64,000 nt of DNA from 66-474 sp044464225 (GCA_044464225.1 JBIQLN010000010.1:1-64000); one strand, 5' to 3'. Positions 1 through 9,595 are shown, counted from the stretch's first letter. Notes: generated from the letters alone by a model not told the origin. Made by a program: numbers and translations.

Positions 1-329
<329 letters not shown>

Positions 330-344
330 CGCGCAACTCGCGCA

Positions 345-439
345 TTTGCAGGTTGGGCTGACGCGGCTCCATCAGTGGAAGCCCAACGTCGCCGCGCGAT
401 CATCATGTTGGGCTTGGCTACGCCCAGCCCCACCTGCAA
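345..439. repeat. Nested palindromic intergenic repeat (class B)
   Basis: Outer arms 'ttgcaggttgggctgacg' (346-363) and 'cgcccagccccacctgcaa' (421-439) are imperfect inverted copies. They enclose a second inverted pair, 'gaagcccaac' near 379-388 and 'gttgggctt' near 407-415. The arrangement would fold as a long branched hairpin. It looks like the REP-like elements built on GTTGGGCT/AGCCCAAC that are scattered between genes in xanthomonads and other proteobacteria (family knowledge). It lies between two convergent genes and may also end transcription. The remaining 440-593 shows nothing recognisable. Confidence 0.6.
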
Positions 440-593
440 GGCGCGATGTTCGTTCCGCGCCCTTGGTGGTCTCGGAGCGGCGTAGGCGTCGCGCGACAGC
501 TCTGGCAGGGGCGGGTGCAATCCGCCCGTCGTGGACCTCGTTCGGCGGGAAGCGCTGTGCTACTCCCGCCTTCCATCTTGCCGCATGCGAAGA

Positions 594-1430
594 TCACGTG
601 CGCTTGCGATGTGGCTCCGCGTCCACCGCGAGGAACTCGGGTTCCTCGCCGTCGAGGCGCAGCGCGGTCAGCTTGCCACCCCACACGCAGCCCGTATCGA
701 TGGCGTATACACCGAGTCCGGCGAAACGCCCGAGCGCGGACCAGTGCCCGCACACGATGCGGGTGTCGCGCGCGCGGACACCCGGCACCTCGAACCACGG
801 GTACAGCCCGGCACGCTGCGAACCGGGCACGCCCTTCGCGTCGAAATCGATGCGCCCGTGGGCGTCGCAATAGCGCATCCGGGTGAAAATGTTGATCGCC
901 GCGCGCAGGCGGTCGTGACCGTGCAGTTTGGATGACCAGCGCGCCGGCCGGTTTCCGAACATCCGTTGCAGCAGCGCACGATGGCCGTCACCGCGCAAGG
1001 CGCGTTCGACTTCCCGTGCGATGTGCATCGCCTGCTTCAGCGTCCACGAAGGTGCGAGACCGGCGTGCACCAGGGTAAAACCCAATTCGGCGTCGTGGTG
1101 CGCAAGCCGCTGGTTGCGCAGCCACTCCATCAGCACGCCGGAATCTTCGGCCTGCAGCACCCTGCGCAGGTCGGGGTTGGTGCGTGCGCGCGCTTCCGGC
1201 TCGCGTTCGGCAATCGCGAGCAGGCTCAAGTCGTGGTTGCCGAGCGTGATGATGCAGTTTTCGCGCAACGCGTGGACGAGTCGCAGCACTTCCAGCGATT
1301 CGCCGCCACGGTTGACCAGGTCGCCGCAAAACCACAGGCGATCGGCCGAAGGATCGAAGCGCAGCCGTTCCAGCAGGCGCTGCAATTCCGGATAGCAACC
1401 TTGCACATCGCCAATCGCGTAGACGGCCAT
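594..1430 (-). CDS. apaH: Symmetrical bis(5'-nucleosyl)-tetraphosphatase ApaH
   Basis: 278 residues (E. coli ApaH is 280). It hydrolyses diadenosine tetraphosphate to two ADP; related enzymes also act on Np4-capped RNA. The calcineurin-like metallophosphatase motifs are in order: 'AIGDVQGCYPELQRLL' at the N-terminus, 'GDLVNRGGESLEVLR' near residue 37 and 'GNHDLSLLAI' near residue 65. The ATG start leaves 18 bases to apaG upstream, and it is the last gene of the lptD-surA-pdxA-rsmA-apaG-apaH operon, the same order as in E. coli. No key metal-binding residue appears to be missing. Confidence 0.96.
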   Translation of the reverse strand: MAVYAIGDVQGCYPELQRLLERLRFDPSADRLWFCGDLVNRGGESLEVLRLVHALRENCIITLGNHDLSLLAIAEREPEARARTNPDLRRVLQAEDSGVLMEWLRNQRLAHHDAELGFTLVHAGLAPSWTLKQAMHIAREVERALRGDGHRALLQRMFGNRPARWSSKLHGHDRLRAAINIFTRMRYCDAHGRIDFDAKGVPGSQRAGLYPWFEVPGVRARDTRIVCGHWSALGRFAGLGVYAIDTGCVWGGKLTALRLDGEEPEFLAVDAEPHRKRT

Positions 1431-1448
1431 GCGCGGATTCCGGCCGGC

Positions 1449-1871
1449 TCAGTGCAGGGTGCGCGGAACCGACAGCACGAATTCGGGAATCGGAACCTCG
1501 AAGTCGGTGCCGTCGTCGGCATGGAACAGGTAGGCGCCACGCATGGTGCCGACCTGCGTTTCCAGCACCGCGCCGGAGGTGTAGCTGTAGCTTTCCCCCG
1601 GCTGCAGGCGCGGCTGTTCGCCCACCACGCCTTCGCCACGCACTTCCTCGACCTTGCCATTGGCATCGGTGATGACCCAGTGCCGGGTCTGCAGGCGCGC
1701 GGGCATCATGCCGAGGTTGCGCAGCGTGATCGCGTAGGAGAACACGTAGCGGTTCGCTTCCGGTTTGGACTGGTCGGAAACGTAGCGTGCCTCCACGTCG
1801 ATCTCGACCGCGTACGGTTCGGGCTCGCGCGGCTTGCTCGGTTTGTCGCTGGTGGTTTGCCGGGGACTCAT
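1449..1871 (-). CDS. apaG: ApaG/CorD protein
   Basis: 140 residues, slightly longer than E. coli ApaG (125) because of an N-terminal extension rich in Ser, Lys and Pro. The family has an immunoglobulin-like fold; its biochemical role is still unsettled, with phenotypes in cobalt tolerance and links to Ap4A metabolism. Recognisable family sequence includes 'RYVFSYAITLRNLG', 'ARLQTRHWVITDANG' and 'VRGEGVVGEQPRL', followed by the conserved C-terminal 'MRGAYLFHADDGTDFEV'. Its start overlaps the rsmA stop in an ATGA arrangement, which suggests translational coupling. Confidence 0.95.
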   Translation of the reverse strand: MSPRQTTSDKPSKPREPEPYAVEIDVEARYVSDQSKPEANRYVFSYAITLRNLGMMPARLQTRHWVITDANGKVEEVRGEGVVGEQPRLQPGESYSYTSGAVLETQVGTMRGAYLFHADDGTDFEVPIPEFVLSVPRTLH

Positions 1872-2689
1872 TGACTGGCATTGTCGGCGAGTTTCGGTGC
1901 GGGCTGCAAGCCGGTGCGATCGACCTGTTGCGCCAATGCGACGAAACCCCGCGGCGCGACGCTTTCGGCACGCGCACGCGGGTCGATCCCCGCACCATGG
2001 ATGGCTTCGGCGGGCAGCAGTCCGCGCAAGGCGTTGGAGAGCGTCTTCCGGCGCTGGCCGAACGCGGCGCGCACCACGATTTCAATCGCGCGTGCGAGGT
2101 ACGCGTCCGGGCGTTGCGATATCGGCAGCGGCACCAGCCGGACCACGGCCGAATCGACCTTGGGTGGTGGGCGGAATGCGCCCGGCGCCACGCGCAGGAG
2201 CGGTTCGACGCGGCAGGCGAGCTGCAGCATCACCGACAGCCGTCCGTAGACCTTGCTCCCGGGTTCGGCCGCCATGCGGTCGACCACTTCCTTCTGCAAC
2301 ATGAAGTGCATGTCGGCGATCGCGTCGGCGTGCGCGAGGCAGTGGAACAGGATCGGGCTGGAGACGTAGTAGGGCAGGTTGCCGGCGAGGCGCAGCTTGC
2401 CGGCACGGGCAAGCGCGGTCAGGTCCACCTTCAGCACGTCGGCATGGATGACCTCGAGTTCACCGAGCGCCGCGGCGCGCTCCCGCAGCGGTTCGATCAA
2501 CTCGGTGTCGAGTTCGATCGCGGTCAGGTGTCCGGCAGCGCGCAGCAACGGCAGCGTGAGCGCACCTTCGCCCGGACCGATTTCGACGATGCGCTCGCCG
2601 GGTTGCGGTGCGATCGCGGCGACGATGCGCTCGATCACGCCGCGTTCGTGCAGGAAATGCTGACCGTAGTGCTTCTTGGGACGTGGCAT
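1868..2689 (-). CDS. rsmA: 16S rRNA (adenine1518/1519-N6) dimethyltransferase RsmA/KsgA
   Basis: 273 residues, normal for the family. It dimethylates two adjacent adenosines in the 3' hairpin of 16S rRNA and acts as a late checkpoint in 30S assembly. Seen in sequence: the N-terminal 'KKHYGQHFL' signature, SAM motif I 'VEIGPGEGALT' near residue 36, and catalytic motif IV 'NLPYYVSSPIL' near residue 105. The C-terminal helical domain carries 'FGQRRKTLSNALRG'. It starts with ATG 60 bases after pdxA and overlaps apaG by four bases. Loss of this enzyme gives kasugamycin resistance in E. coli. Confidence 0.97.
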   Translation of the reverse strand: MPRPKKHYGQHFLHERGVIERIVAAIAPQPGERIVEIGPGEGALTLPLLRAAGHLTAIELDTELIEPLRERAAALGELEVIHADVLKVDLTALARAGKLRLAGNLPYYVSSPILFHCLAHADAIADMHFMLQKEVVDRMAAEPGSKVYGRLSVMLQLACRVEPLLRVAPGAFRPPPKVDSAVVRLVPLPISQRPDAYLARAIEIVVRAAFGQRRKTLSNALRGLLPAEAIHGAGIDPRARAESVAPRGFVALAQQVDRTGLQPAPKLADNASQ

Positions 2690-2749
2690 CTGGGGATGGG
2701 CTGGGGACGGTGGCGCGGCATCGCGGGCTTGACGGAAGGTGGCTGCCCG

Positions 2750-3784
2750 TCAGCGGTCTCCCGATTGGCGAGCGCGCAGCGTGAGCTGCAGGGCCATGTC
2801 TGCCGCGGCGAACATGCTGGCAGGGTCTGCGCGGCCGGTACCGGCGAGATCGAGGGCGGTGCCGTGGTCGACGGAAGTGCGGATGAAGGGCAACCCGAGC
2901 GTGATGTTGACGGTACGGTCGAAAGCCTCGGCTTTCAGCACCGGCAACGCCTGGTCGTGGTACATCGCGATCACCGCGTCGTAGCGGGCACGCATGGCCG
3001 GCACGAATGCGGTGTCGGCGGGCAAGGGTCCGATCAAGTGCGCGCCTTGGTCGCGGCACGCGTCCATCGCGGGAATGATCGTCTCGATTTCCTCGCGGCC
3101 GAGGTGGCCGCCTTCGCCCGCGTGCGGGTTGAGGCCCAGCACCGCGATGCGCGGGGCGGCGATGCCGAACTTCGCGATCAGTTCCGCGTGCACGATGCGC
3201 AATGTCCGGATCAGCGATTCACGCGTGACCGCGGCCGGAACCCCGGCCAGCGGTAGATGGGTCGTCGCGAGCGCCACGCGCAGTTCTGGCGAAGCCAGCA
3301 TCATCACGACGTCGCTGCCGGCGCGCTGCGCGAAAAACTCGGTGTGGCCCGAGAACGCTTCCCCGGCGTCGTTGATCACCGACTTTTGCACCGGTGCGGT
3401 AACCACCGCGTCGAACTCGCCGCTCAGGCAGCCGTCGGCCGCCTGCGCCAGCGTATTCAGCACGTGGAACGCATTGCGGGGATCGAGCCGCCCGGGCACT
3501 TCCCCGGCGCGCAACGGCACGTCCAGCACGCGCAGGTTTCCGGCCGCCCGGAGTGTGCGCGGCTGGCCGTCGTAAGGTTCCAGTTTCAGCGTGATGCCGC
3601 TGCGACGCGCGGCACGTTCCAGCAGAGCGGCATCGCTGATCGCGACGAGATCGGCACCGATGGGCGTGGCTGCCAGCCGCGCGACGAGTTCGGGGCCGAT
3701 GCCGGCGGGTTCCCCGCCGGTAATGGCCAGTTTCGGAAGGTGGGCGGGCCGGGGCGAGCCGGCCGGGGCCGGCTCGGCCGTCAT
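2750..3784 (-). CDS. pdxA: 4-hydroxythreonine-4-phosphate dehydrogenase PdxA
   Basis: 344 residues from the ATG at 3782-3784, which overlaps the surA TGA (3781-3783) as ATGA; longer upstream frames in this phase lack family sequence. The enzyme oxidises 4-phosphohydroxy-L-threonine with NAD in the DXP-dependent pyridoxal phosphate pathway. Supporting sequence: 'ITGGEPAGIGPELVAR' at the N-terminus, 'FSGHTEFFAQRAG' and 'VLGLNPHAGEGGHLGREE' with metal-binding histidines, and the C-terminal 'YHDQALPVLKAEAFDRTV' and 'RTSVDHGTALDLAGTG'. The N-terminal 15 or so residues are a Pro/Ala-rich extension. It is in the conserved surA-pdxA-rsmA order. Confidence 0.96.
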   Translation of the reverse strand: MTAEPAPAGSPRPAHLPKLAITGGEPAGIGPELVARLAATPIGADLVAISDAALLERAARRSGITLKLEPYDGQPRTLRAAGNLRVLDVPLRAGEVPGRLDPRNAFHVLNTLAQAADGCLSGEFDAVVTAPVQKSVINDAGEAFSGHTEFFAQRAGSDVVMMLASPELRVALATTHLPLAGVPAAVTRESLIRTLRIVHAELIAKFGIAAPRIAVLGLNPHAGEGGHLGREEIETIIPAMDACRDQGAHLIGPLPADTAFVPAMRARYDAVIAMYHDQALPVLKAEAFDRTVNITLGLPFIRTSVDHGTALDLAGTGRADPASMFAAADMALQLTLRARQSGDR

Positions 3785-5208
3785 TGCGCGTCGTTGCTGG
3801 CGGTGGATGAAGCGTCCGCCAGCTCGGGCACCCGGATGCTGATGTACGCCGACGATTCGATGTCGCGCAGGAACTGTTCGAACGCTTGCTGACCCTTGCG
3901 CGCGGCGATGGCCTGGCGTGCCTGTTCGCGTTCCAGGTCCTTGGTCTTGTCGGCCTGGCGGGTACCCAGAAGCTTGATGATGTGCCACGAACCATCCGGA
4001 CTCTGGAAGGGCTGCGTGACCTGCCCGGGTTGCATGCCGGCGAGCAGCTTGCCGACTTCGCTGCCCCAGTCGCCCTGCATGAACCAGCCCATGTCGCCGC
4101 CCGCGTTCGCGGTGGTCGGGTCGTCCGAATTCTTCTTGGCGAGCGCGGCGAAATCGGCCCGGCCATCCACGATCTCGTGGTACAGATTCTCGATCTTGTC
4201 CTTCGCGCCCTGTTCGGTCAGCACCGCCGTGGGTTTGATCATCAAATGCTGCGCGTGGTACTCGGTGACGATCTGCCTGGTGTCGGGCGTGCGCTTGCCC
4301 TCCAGTTTCAGGATCGTGAAGCCCGAGGCATCCCGCAGCGGCTGGGTACTTTCCCCCGGCTGGAGGGAATTGACGATCTGCTGCACGGCCTGCGGCAATT
4401 CGTCCACGCGCCGCCAGCCGAGGTCGCCGCCGTTCAGCGCTTCGGGCGCGCTGGAATTGCTGACCGCCAGCGCCGCGAAACTTTCGCCCTTCTTCAGTTC
4501 GCTTTCGACCTTTTCGGCCTTGGCCTGTGCGGCAGCGATCTGGTTGGCGTCGGCGCCTTCGGGCAGGCCGATCAGGATTCGGGCGAGATGCACCTCCCCC
4601 TGCTTGAACGCGGGGCTGGCGATGAGGTTGTTGATTTCCGCATCGGAGACCTGGGCGGATTGCTGCATCACCTGTTGTTGCACGGCCCGCACCAGCAACT
4701 GGTCGCGCAACTGCTCGCGGAACGAGCTGTAATCCACGCCCTGCTGCTGCATCGCCGCCTGCATCTGCGGCACGCTCATCTTGTTCTGCCGGGCGACGTT
4801 GGCCACTGCGGCGTCGACCTGGTCATCGGACACCCGCACGCCGTTTTCATGCGCCTTCTGCACCAGCAGTTCGTTGACGATCAAGTGCTGCAGTACCTGC
4901 TTTTCCAGCACGTTCTGCGGCGGCAGCTTGCCGCCGGACGCGGTGATTTGCCGGGCCACGGTCCCCATGGTCTCGTTGAGCTGGCTCTGCAGGATCACGC
5001 CGTCGTTCACCACCGCGATGATCCGGTCCAGAGGCTGGACCTCATTGGCGTTGTCGGCCCCGGGCGAGAGCAGCGACGAGGGCAGCGACGAGGGCAGCGC
5101 GCTGCTGCTCGGCGGCGCGGCAGGGCTCAACAGTTGCGCGGATGCGGGCAGGGCGAAGGCCGCGGCGGTGAGCGTCAGGGCAAGGCTGGCGAGAGGCAAT
5201 GATTTCAT
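3781..5208 (-). CDS. surA: Periplasmic chaperone and peptidyl-prolyl isomerase SurA
   Basis: 475 residues from the ATG at 5206-5208. The N-terminus is a clear Sec signal peptide (MKS-LPLASLALTLTAAAFALPASA), so the product is periplasmic. After a low-complexity Pro/Ser linker comes the SurA N-terminal chaperone domain ('LDRIIAVVNDGVILQSQL'), then two parvulin-type PPIase domains: one around residues 200-300 ('LGWRRVDELPQAV') and one around 310-420 ('NAGGDMGWFMQGDW'). SurA escorts outer-membrane beta-barrel proteins to BamA, and LptD, its classic client, is encoded immediately upstream. The 220-base gap before lptD is wider than usual and could hold a separate promoter, though none was recognised. 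Confidence 0.96.
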   Translation of the reverse strand: MKSLPLASLALTLTAAAFALPASAQLLSPAAPPSSSALPSSLPSSLLSPGADNANEVQPLDRIIAVVNDGVILQSQLNETMGTVARQITASGGKLPPQNVLEKQVLQHLIVNELLVQKAHENGVRVSDDQVDAAVANVARQNKMSVPQMQAAMQQQGVDYSSFREQLRDQLLVRAVQQQVMQQSAQVSDAEINNLIASPAFKQGEVHLARILIGLPEGADANQIAAAQAKAEKVESELKKGESFAALAVSNSSAPEALNGGDLGWRRVDELPQAVQQIVNSLQPGESTQPLRDASGFTILKLEGKRTPDTRQIVTEYHAQHLMIKPTAVLTEQGAKDKIENLYHEIVDGRADFAALAKKNSDDPTTANAGGDMGWFMQGDWGSEVGKLLAGMQPGQVTQPFQSPDGSWHIIKLLGTRQADKTKDLEREQARQAIAARKGQQAFEQFLRDIESSAYISIRVPELADASSTASNDAQ

Positions 5209-5403
5209 GTTCGTCTTGTGTGACCGGTTGGGGCGGGTCGGACGGAAGATTCCGGAATCCGCGGGTTCGACAACGCCGGCTGCCGAAAGTTGGAAGATGC
5301 CGAAGACAGGTTGGTCGGAGCAGCTATTGCGGAACTCGAGCCGGGAGGGCCGTCTGGATGCCTGTGGCTCCGGGGGAACACGCCTGTATCGGACCCCTCC
5401 CAG

Positions 5404-5427
5404 CGCAGCGACCACGGACGATCGCAC
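5404..5427. repeat. Copy 1 of short dispersed motif (class D)
   Basis: The bases 'cgcagcgaccacggacgatc' followed by 'gcac' recur almost unchanged at 17836-17858 and, with a short insertion, at 38424-38454. Each copy is an imperfect hairpin, with gcgacc facing gatcgc. This copy lies in the surA-lptD gap, two bases beyond the lptD stop codon. Function unknown. Confidence 0.4.
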
Positions 5428-5429
5428 GA

Positions 5430-7688
5430 TTATTGATAGCCAAGGATAGCATTTTGCAGGAACGTCCCGGCGTGCTGGCCGTACGAGCCGACGCCCTTGA
5501 ACTGGATTTCGAACATGATGGCGTTGTTGGAGTTGCCCTTGTAGTCGTACACGTAATGGCGGCTCAGGATGCGGATCGCGGTGCAGCAGCTGTCCCATTC
5601 GATCCCGGCGAAGGCATCGATCGCGCGTTTGTCGCGCAGCGAGTAGGTGTAACCGCCGACCAGCTTCCAGGCCGCGCCCACCGGCACTTCGGCGGTCATG
5701 CTGGCTTGTTCGATCAAACCGCGGCGATAGCGGTAGTCAAGGTTGACGATGCCGTCGCCCCAGAGGCGGCGTTGCAGGCCGACGGTCGAAACATCCGTCT
5801 CGTCGGTGTTCGGGTTCCACTGCTGGGAGGTCGTCAGCCGCCAGTTGTCGTTCAGCGCGATCGTGAGGTTGGCAACGTAGTTGGAGCCGGAATAATCGAC
5901 TTCCCTGCCCCCGCGACGCAGCGTGACCCTCTGCGGATCGAAATAACGGATCTGGCCGATGCTGGCGGACAGTTTCTCCACGCCATCCTCGTCAAGGAAG
6001 CGCGTGGTCAGCGCCAGCGACAGGTTGTTGGCGTTCATCTGGCGGTCGGCGCCGCTGAAACTGTTGGTGGTGAACAGTTGCCAGAAGTCGAAGGTGAGGG
6101 ATCGGGTGTCGAACAGCGGCAGGTCGTCCTGGTTCCGGTACGGCACGCGCAGGTAATAGACACGCGGCTCCAGCGTCTGGGTGTAATCGCTGCCGAACAG
6201 ATGGGTGTCGCGCTCGAAGATCAGGCCTGCGTCGACATCGAAAATCGGCGTGGTGCGCGTGGGATGGTCACTGTCGCCGCGTGCCACCGGCTGCGGCAGG
6301 TTGTACGCGGTATAGCGCACCCCGACTTCGGGACGCAGGAACCATGCCGCGCCTTGCAGCGGCCACGCGAGGTAGGGATACATGTCGAAGCGTTCGCCGC
6401 CGACCTTTTCCGGCTGGACGAAGCGCACCGCTTCCGATTCGATGCCCCATTCGGGGCCGCCGGGGCCACCGATCGGACGATCGGCATTGAAATAGAGCCG
6501 TGGCAGGCGACGGTAGGCCGCGGCCCTGTCGGAGATTCCCGGCGTGACGATCTGGTACCAGTCGGCACCGACCCCGGCGTTCCACCAGTCGCCCGAACTG
6601 GAGACGTACGAGGACGAATGCAGCTGGACGGCCCTGGAGGTAATCAGGTTCTCGCCGAAGTCCTGGAACCACGCCTTGTCGGTGGCCCGCGCGATGTAAG
6701 TGTTCCAGCGGAGGTCCCAGGGCAGCTTGGTTCTGTTGCGCAGCGTGAGGTAGCCGCGGTTCCGACCGGCCACCTTGTCGTGCGGCATGTACTCGAGATT
6801 CAACTCGCCCTTGCTGGTGCCGGTGAGCCAGCGCGCCTGGCTGTCCAGCATGCCGCCGCGATCCGCATACCAGACGGGGGTGAACGTGGCGTCGTAGTTC
6901 GGTGCGATGTTCCAGTAGAACGGGATCGACACGAAGAATCCGGCACGGCTGCGCTTGCCGAACGACGGATACAGGAAACCCGTCTGGCGGCGGTTGTCGA
7001 TCGGGAAGCGCATGTACGGCAGCCACAGGAAAGGCACGCCCTTCACGCGCATGGTGACGCCGTGGGCGCGACCGAGGCCTTCGTTGCGATCCATCGTCAT
7101 GGTCTTGGCTTCGATTTCCCACACCCGGTTGTGGAGATCGCAGGTGGAGTAGGTGACGTCGTGCAGCTTGTCGCGATCCTGGTCCAGCATGATGGCCTGG
7201 CTGGCAACGCCGTTGCCGCGGGAACTCAGCAGCTGGTACTGCACGTTGTCGGCGACGCCGTATTCCGGGGTGGTGGTGCCCTTCATGCTGTCGGCCGAAA
7301 ACAGCATCCCGCGCTCCTGATAGCGGACGTGGCCCTCGGCGTCATAGGCAGTGGTGTCGGCGTTGTAGGTGAGGCTGTCGGCGCGCAGCAACTGGTCCAG
7401 CCGCTGCAGTGCGGTGTCGCCGGAGAGATGGAAGAGCTTGCTGTCGGGGCTCGAGAACCTGTCGCCCTGGACCTGCGCCGGACTGGCTTCCCGATCGCCC
7501 TGGGTCGGCAGGCCCGGCACGTAGAAATTCAGCAGGTCGTTCTTCCTGCACAGCGCGAAGTCGTTCTTCACGACCGGGCAGGTGAACGCGCCCAGCGGAC
7601 ACGTGTCCGCGGAACCCTGCGCCAGCGCCATGCCCGGTGCGACCGCCAGCGTGATCGCAAAAGCCAGTGCACGCGGGGTCAGCGGCAT
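5430..7688 (-). CDS. lptD: LPS-assembly outer-membrane protein LptD
   Basis: 752 residues from the ATG at 7686-7688, which begins a signal peptide ending near AlaLeuAla-Gln24. LptD forms the outer-membrane barrel that, with LptE, inserts lipopolysaccharide into the outer leaflet. The N-terminal LptA-like beta-jellyroll includes 'ADSLTYNADTTAYDAEGHV'; the long beta-barrel follows ('WLPYMRFPIDNRRQTG' is a family landmark), and the last residues form the terminal strand. Cysteines matter for disulfide-controlled maturation: a C-terminal Cys-Cys pair ('WDSCCTAIR') and a domain-boundary Cys ('YSTCDLHNR') are present. The N-terminus has three (about C30, C37 and C47) where E. coli has one. First gene of the surA operon order. 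Confidence 0.96.
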   Translation of the reverse strand: MPLTPRALAFAITLAVAPGMALAQGSADTCPLGAFTCPVVKNDFALCRKNDLLNFYVPGLPTQGDREASPAQVQGDRFSSPDSKLFHLSGDTALQRLDQLLRADSLTYNADTTAYDAEGHVRYQERGMLFSADSMKGTTTPEYGVADNVQYQLLSSRGNGVASQAIMLDQDRDKLHDVTYSTCDLHNRVWEIEAKTMTMDRNEGLGRAHGVTMRVKGVPFLWLPYMRFPIDNRRQTGFLYPSFGKRSRAGFFVSIPFYWNIAPNYDATFTPVWYADRGGMLDSQARWLTGTSKGELNLEYMPHDKVAGRNRGYLTLRNRTKLPWDLRWNTYIARATDKAWFQDFGENLITSRAVQLHSSSYVSSSGDWWNAGVGADWYQIVTPGISDRAAAYRRLPRLYFNADRPIGGPGGPEWGIESEAVRFVQPEKVGGERFDMYPYLAWPLQGAAWFLRPEVGVRYTAYNLPQPVARGDSDHPTRTTPIFDVDAGLIFERDTHLFGSDYTQTLEPRVYYLRVPYRNQDDLPLFDTRSLTFDFWQLFTTNSFSGADRQMNANNLSLALTTRFLDEDGVEKLSASIGQIRYFDPQRVTLRRGGREVDYSGSNYVANLTIALNDNWRLTTSQQWNPNTDETDVSTVGLQRRLWGDGIVNLDYRYRRGLIEQASMTAEVPVGAAWKLVGGYTYSLRDKRAIDAFAGIEWDSCCTAIRILSRHYVYDYKGNSNNAIMFEIQFKGVGSYGQHAGTFLQNAILGYQ

Positions 7689-7777
7689 CGGTCGGCGCAG
7701 CACGGGCAATCCTCGAGGACGGAACCCGCGTAAGCTAGCAGAACGCACCGTTCGTGTTGAGACGCCGGTACCGTCGT

Positions 7778-9595
7778 TCAGGCGGCTTTCGCGACTTTCA
7801 AGGGTGCGCAGCGCAAGTCCAGCCACGCGCGATCGGCGGCATCGTCCAGCAAGGGCGCGAGCCGTTCGCGCACCGTCGCATGGTAATCGTCGAGCCAGGC
7901 GATTTCGCTCGCATCCAGCAAGGACGGTTCCAGCAGGCGCGCGTCGATCGGGCAGAGTGTCAAGGTTTCGAAAGACAGGAACTCGCCGAACTCGCCATCG
8001 CCGGCGGAAATGGTCGCGGCCAGGTTCTCGATGCGCACACCGTGCCGCCCGGGTTTGTAGATGCCGGGTTCGATCGACGTGATCATGCCCACGTCCAATG
8101 CCTCGAGATGCTGGCCAGAGCGCGGAGGCCGGATGGCTTGCGGGCCTTCGTGCACGTTCAGGCAGTAGCCGACCCCGTGCCCCGTGCCGTGGCCGTAATC
8201 GATGCCCGCCGCCCAGATCGGTGCTCGCGCCAGCGCGTCGAGCTGCTGACCGGATGCGCCGCGCGGGAACTTCGCGCGCGACAGTGCGATCACGCCCTTC
8301 AGTACCAGTGTGACGTCCCGGCGTTGTTCCGGCGTGGTCTCGCCCAAGGCCCACATGCGCGTGATGTCGGTGGTGCCGCCGAGATACTGCGCGCCCGAGT
8401 CGATCAGCAGCATGCCCAGCGGCTTCAGTTCCGAGTGCGAGTCCGGCATGGCGCGGTAATGCGGAAGCGCGGCGTTTGCCTGGTAGCCCGCGATCGTCGA
8501 GAAGCTTTCGCTGACGAATCCCGGCTGCTCCGCGCGCAGTTCGCGCAGCTTCTCGTCCACGTCCAGTTCCAAGAGTCGCCTGCCCTCGCGCAACGATTGC
8601 TCCAGCCAGTGCGCGCCGCGCACCAGCGCCACGCCGTCGCGACGCATCGCTTCGCGCACGTGCTCCATTTCCCTGGCGGTCTTGCGCGCCTTGGCGGACG
8701 TGATCGGCCCCGACGCTTCGATCAGCGTCACGTGATCGGGAATCGCATGGGCGATGGCGGCGGAAACCTGCCCCGGCGAGAGCAGCAGCGTCGCATCGCG
8801 CGGCAGCGCGCGCAGGGCATCACCAATGCCCTCGTAGGGCGCGACGCGGATGCCGTCGTTGGCCAACACCGATTGCAAGGGGGCATCCAGTTTCGATGCC
8901 TCCATGAACAGGGTCGCGCCACTCGCGTCGATCAGGAGATGCGACAGGAAGACCGGGTTGTATTCGACATCGCTGCCGCGCAGGTTCAGCACCCACGCGA
9001 TCTCGTCCAATGCGGACACGGCGTGGTGCGTCGCATGGTTCTGCTGCATCGCCGTGCGCACGTCCGCGAGTTTTCCCGCGCGGGCACGGATGGCGTAATC
9101 GAGAGGGTGCTCGTAGACGCGCGCGTGCGGCAGCGGCGGGCGGTCATGCCAGGTCGCGCCCGGCAGGTCGTCCTCGACCAGCTCCGCGCCGTGTTCGGCC
9201 AACTGTTTGCGCAGGGAACGCTCCGAAGCCAGCGACAGCATGTCGGCCGCGCACGCCACCTTGTCGCCGGCGTGCACGCGTTCGCAGAGCCACTCGACGT
9301 GTTCCGGCGTGTGCGGCACGTTCAACTTCACCAGTTCGACGCCGCTGCCGGCGAGTTGGCGTTCGGCCTGCGAGAAGTAGCGCGAATCGGTCCACAGCCC
9401 CGCGAATTGCGGCGTCACGACCAGCGTGCCGGCCGAACCGGTGAAGCCCGACAGCCATTCGCGCGCCTGCCAGTGCGCCGGCAGGTATTCGGACAAGTGC
9501 GGGTCGGCGGTCGGCACGATGCAGGCGGCGATGCCGCGTTGCTGCATCGCGTCGCGCAGCGCGGCGATGCGTTCAGGAATGGCATGGGCAGTCAT
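7778..9595 (-). CDS. M24 family aminopeptidase P (Xaa-Pro aminopeptidase, long form)
   Basis: 605 residues from the ATG at 9593-9595. This is the three-domain form of aminopeptidase P, like eukaryotic cytosolic XPNPEP1: two creatinase-like N-terminal domains, then the pita-bread catalytic domain. It removes N-terminal residues preceding proline. Metal-ligand regions are visible: 'DSGAQYLGGTTDITR' (Asp ligands), 'GHGTGHGVGYCLNVHEGPQ' (His) and 'SIEPGIYKPGRHGVRIEN' (Glu), with the last Glu in 'SFETLTLCPID'. No signal peptide is seen, so it is expected in the cytoplasm. It lies 89 bases behind lptD on the same strand. Specificity is assigned by family and not directly shown. Confidence 0.93.
   Translation of the reverse strand: MTAHAIPERIAALRDAMQQRGIAACIVPTADPHLSEYLPAHWQAREWLSGFTGSAGTLVVTPQFAGLWTDSRYFSQAERQLAGSGVELVKLNVPHTPEHVEWLCERVHAGDKVACAADMLSLASERSLRKQLAEHGAELVEDDLPGATWHDRPPLPHARVYEHPLDYAIRARAGKLADVRTAMQQNHATHHAVSALDEIAWVLNLRGSDVEYNPVFLSHLLIDASGATLFMEASKLDAPLQSVLANDGIRVAPYEGIGDALRALPRDATLLLSPGQVSAAIAHAIPDHVTLIEASGPITSAKARKTAREMEHVREAMRRDGVALVRGAHWLEQSLREGRRLLELDVDEKLRELRAEQPGFVSESFSTIAGYQANAALPHYRAMPDSHSELKPLGMLLIDSGAQYLGGTTDITRMWALGETTPEQRRDVTLVLKGVIALSRAKFPRGASGQQLDALARAPIWAAGIDYGHGTGHGVGYCLNVHEGPQAIRPPRSGQHLEALDVGMITSIEPGIYKPGRHGVRIENLAATISAGDGEFGEFLSFETLTLCPIDARLLEPSLLDASEIAWLDDYHATVRERLAPLLDDAADRAWLDLRCAPLKVAKAA

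Noticed and set aside
5199..7733. A plus-strand frame of about 844 codons across lptD
   Set aside because: Antisense to LptD; composition is Val/Gly/Arg-rich with no motif.
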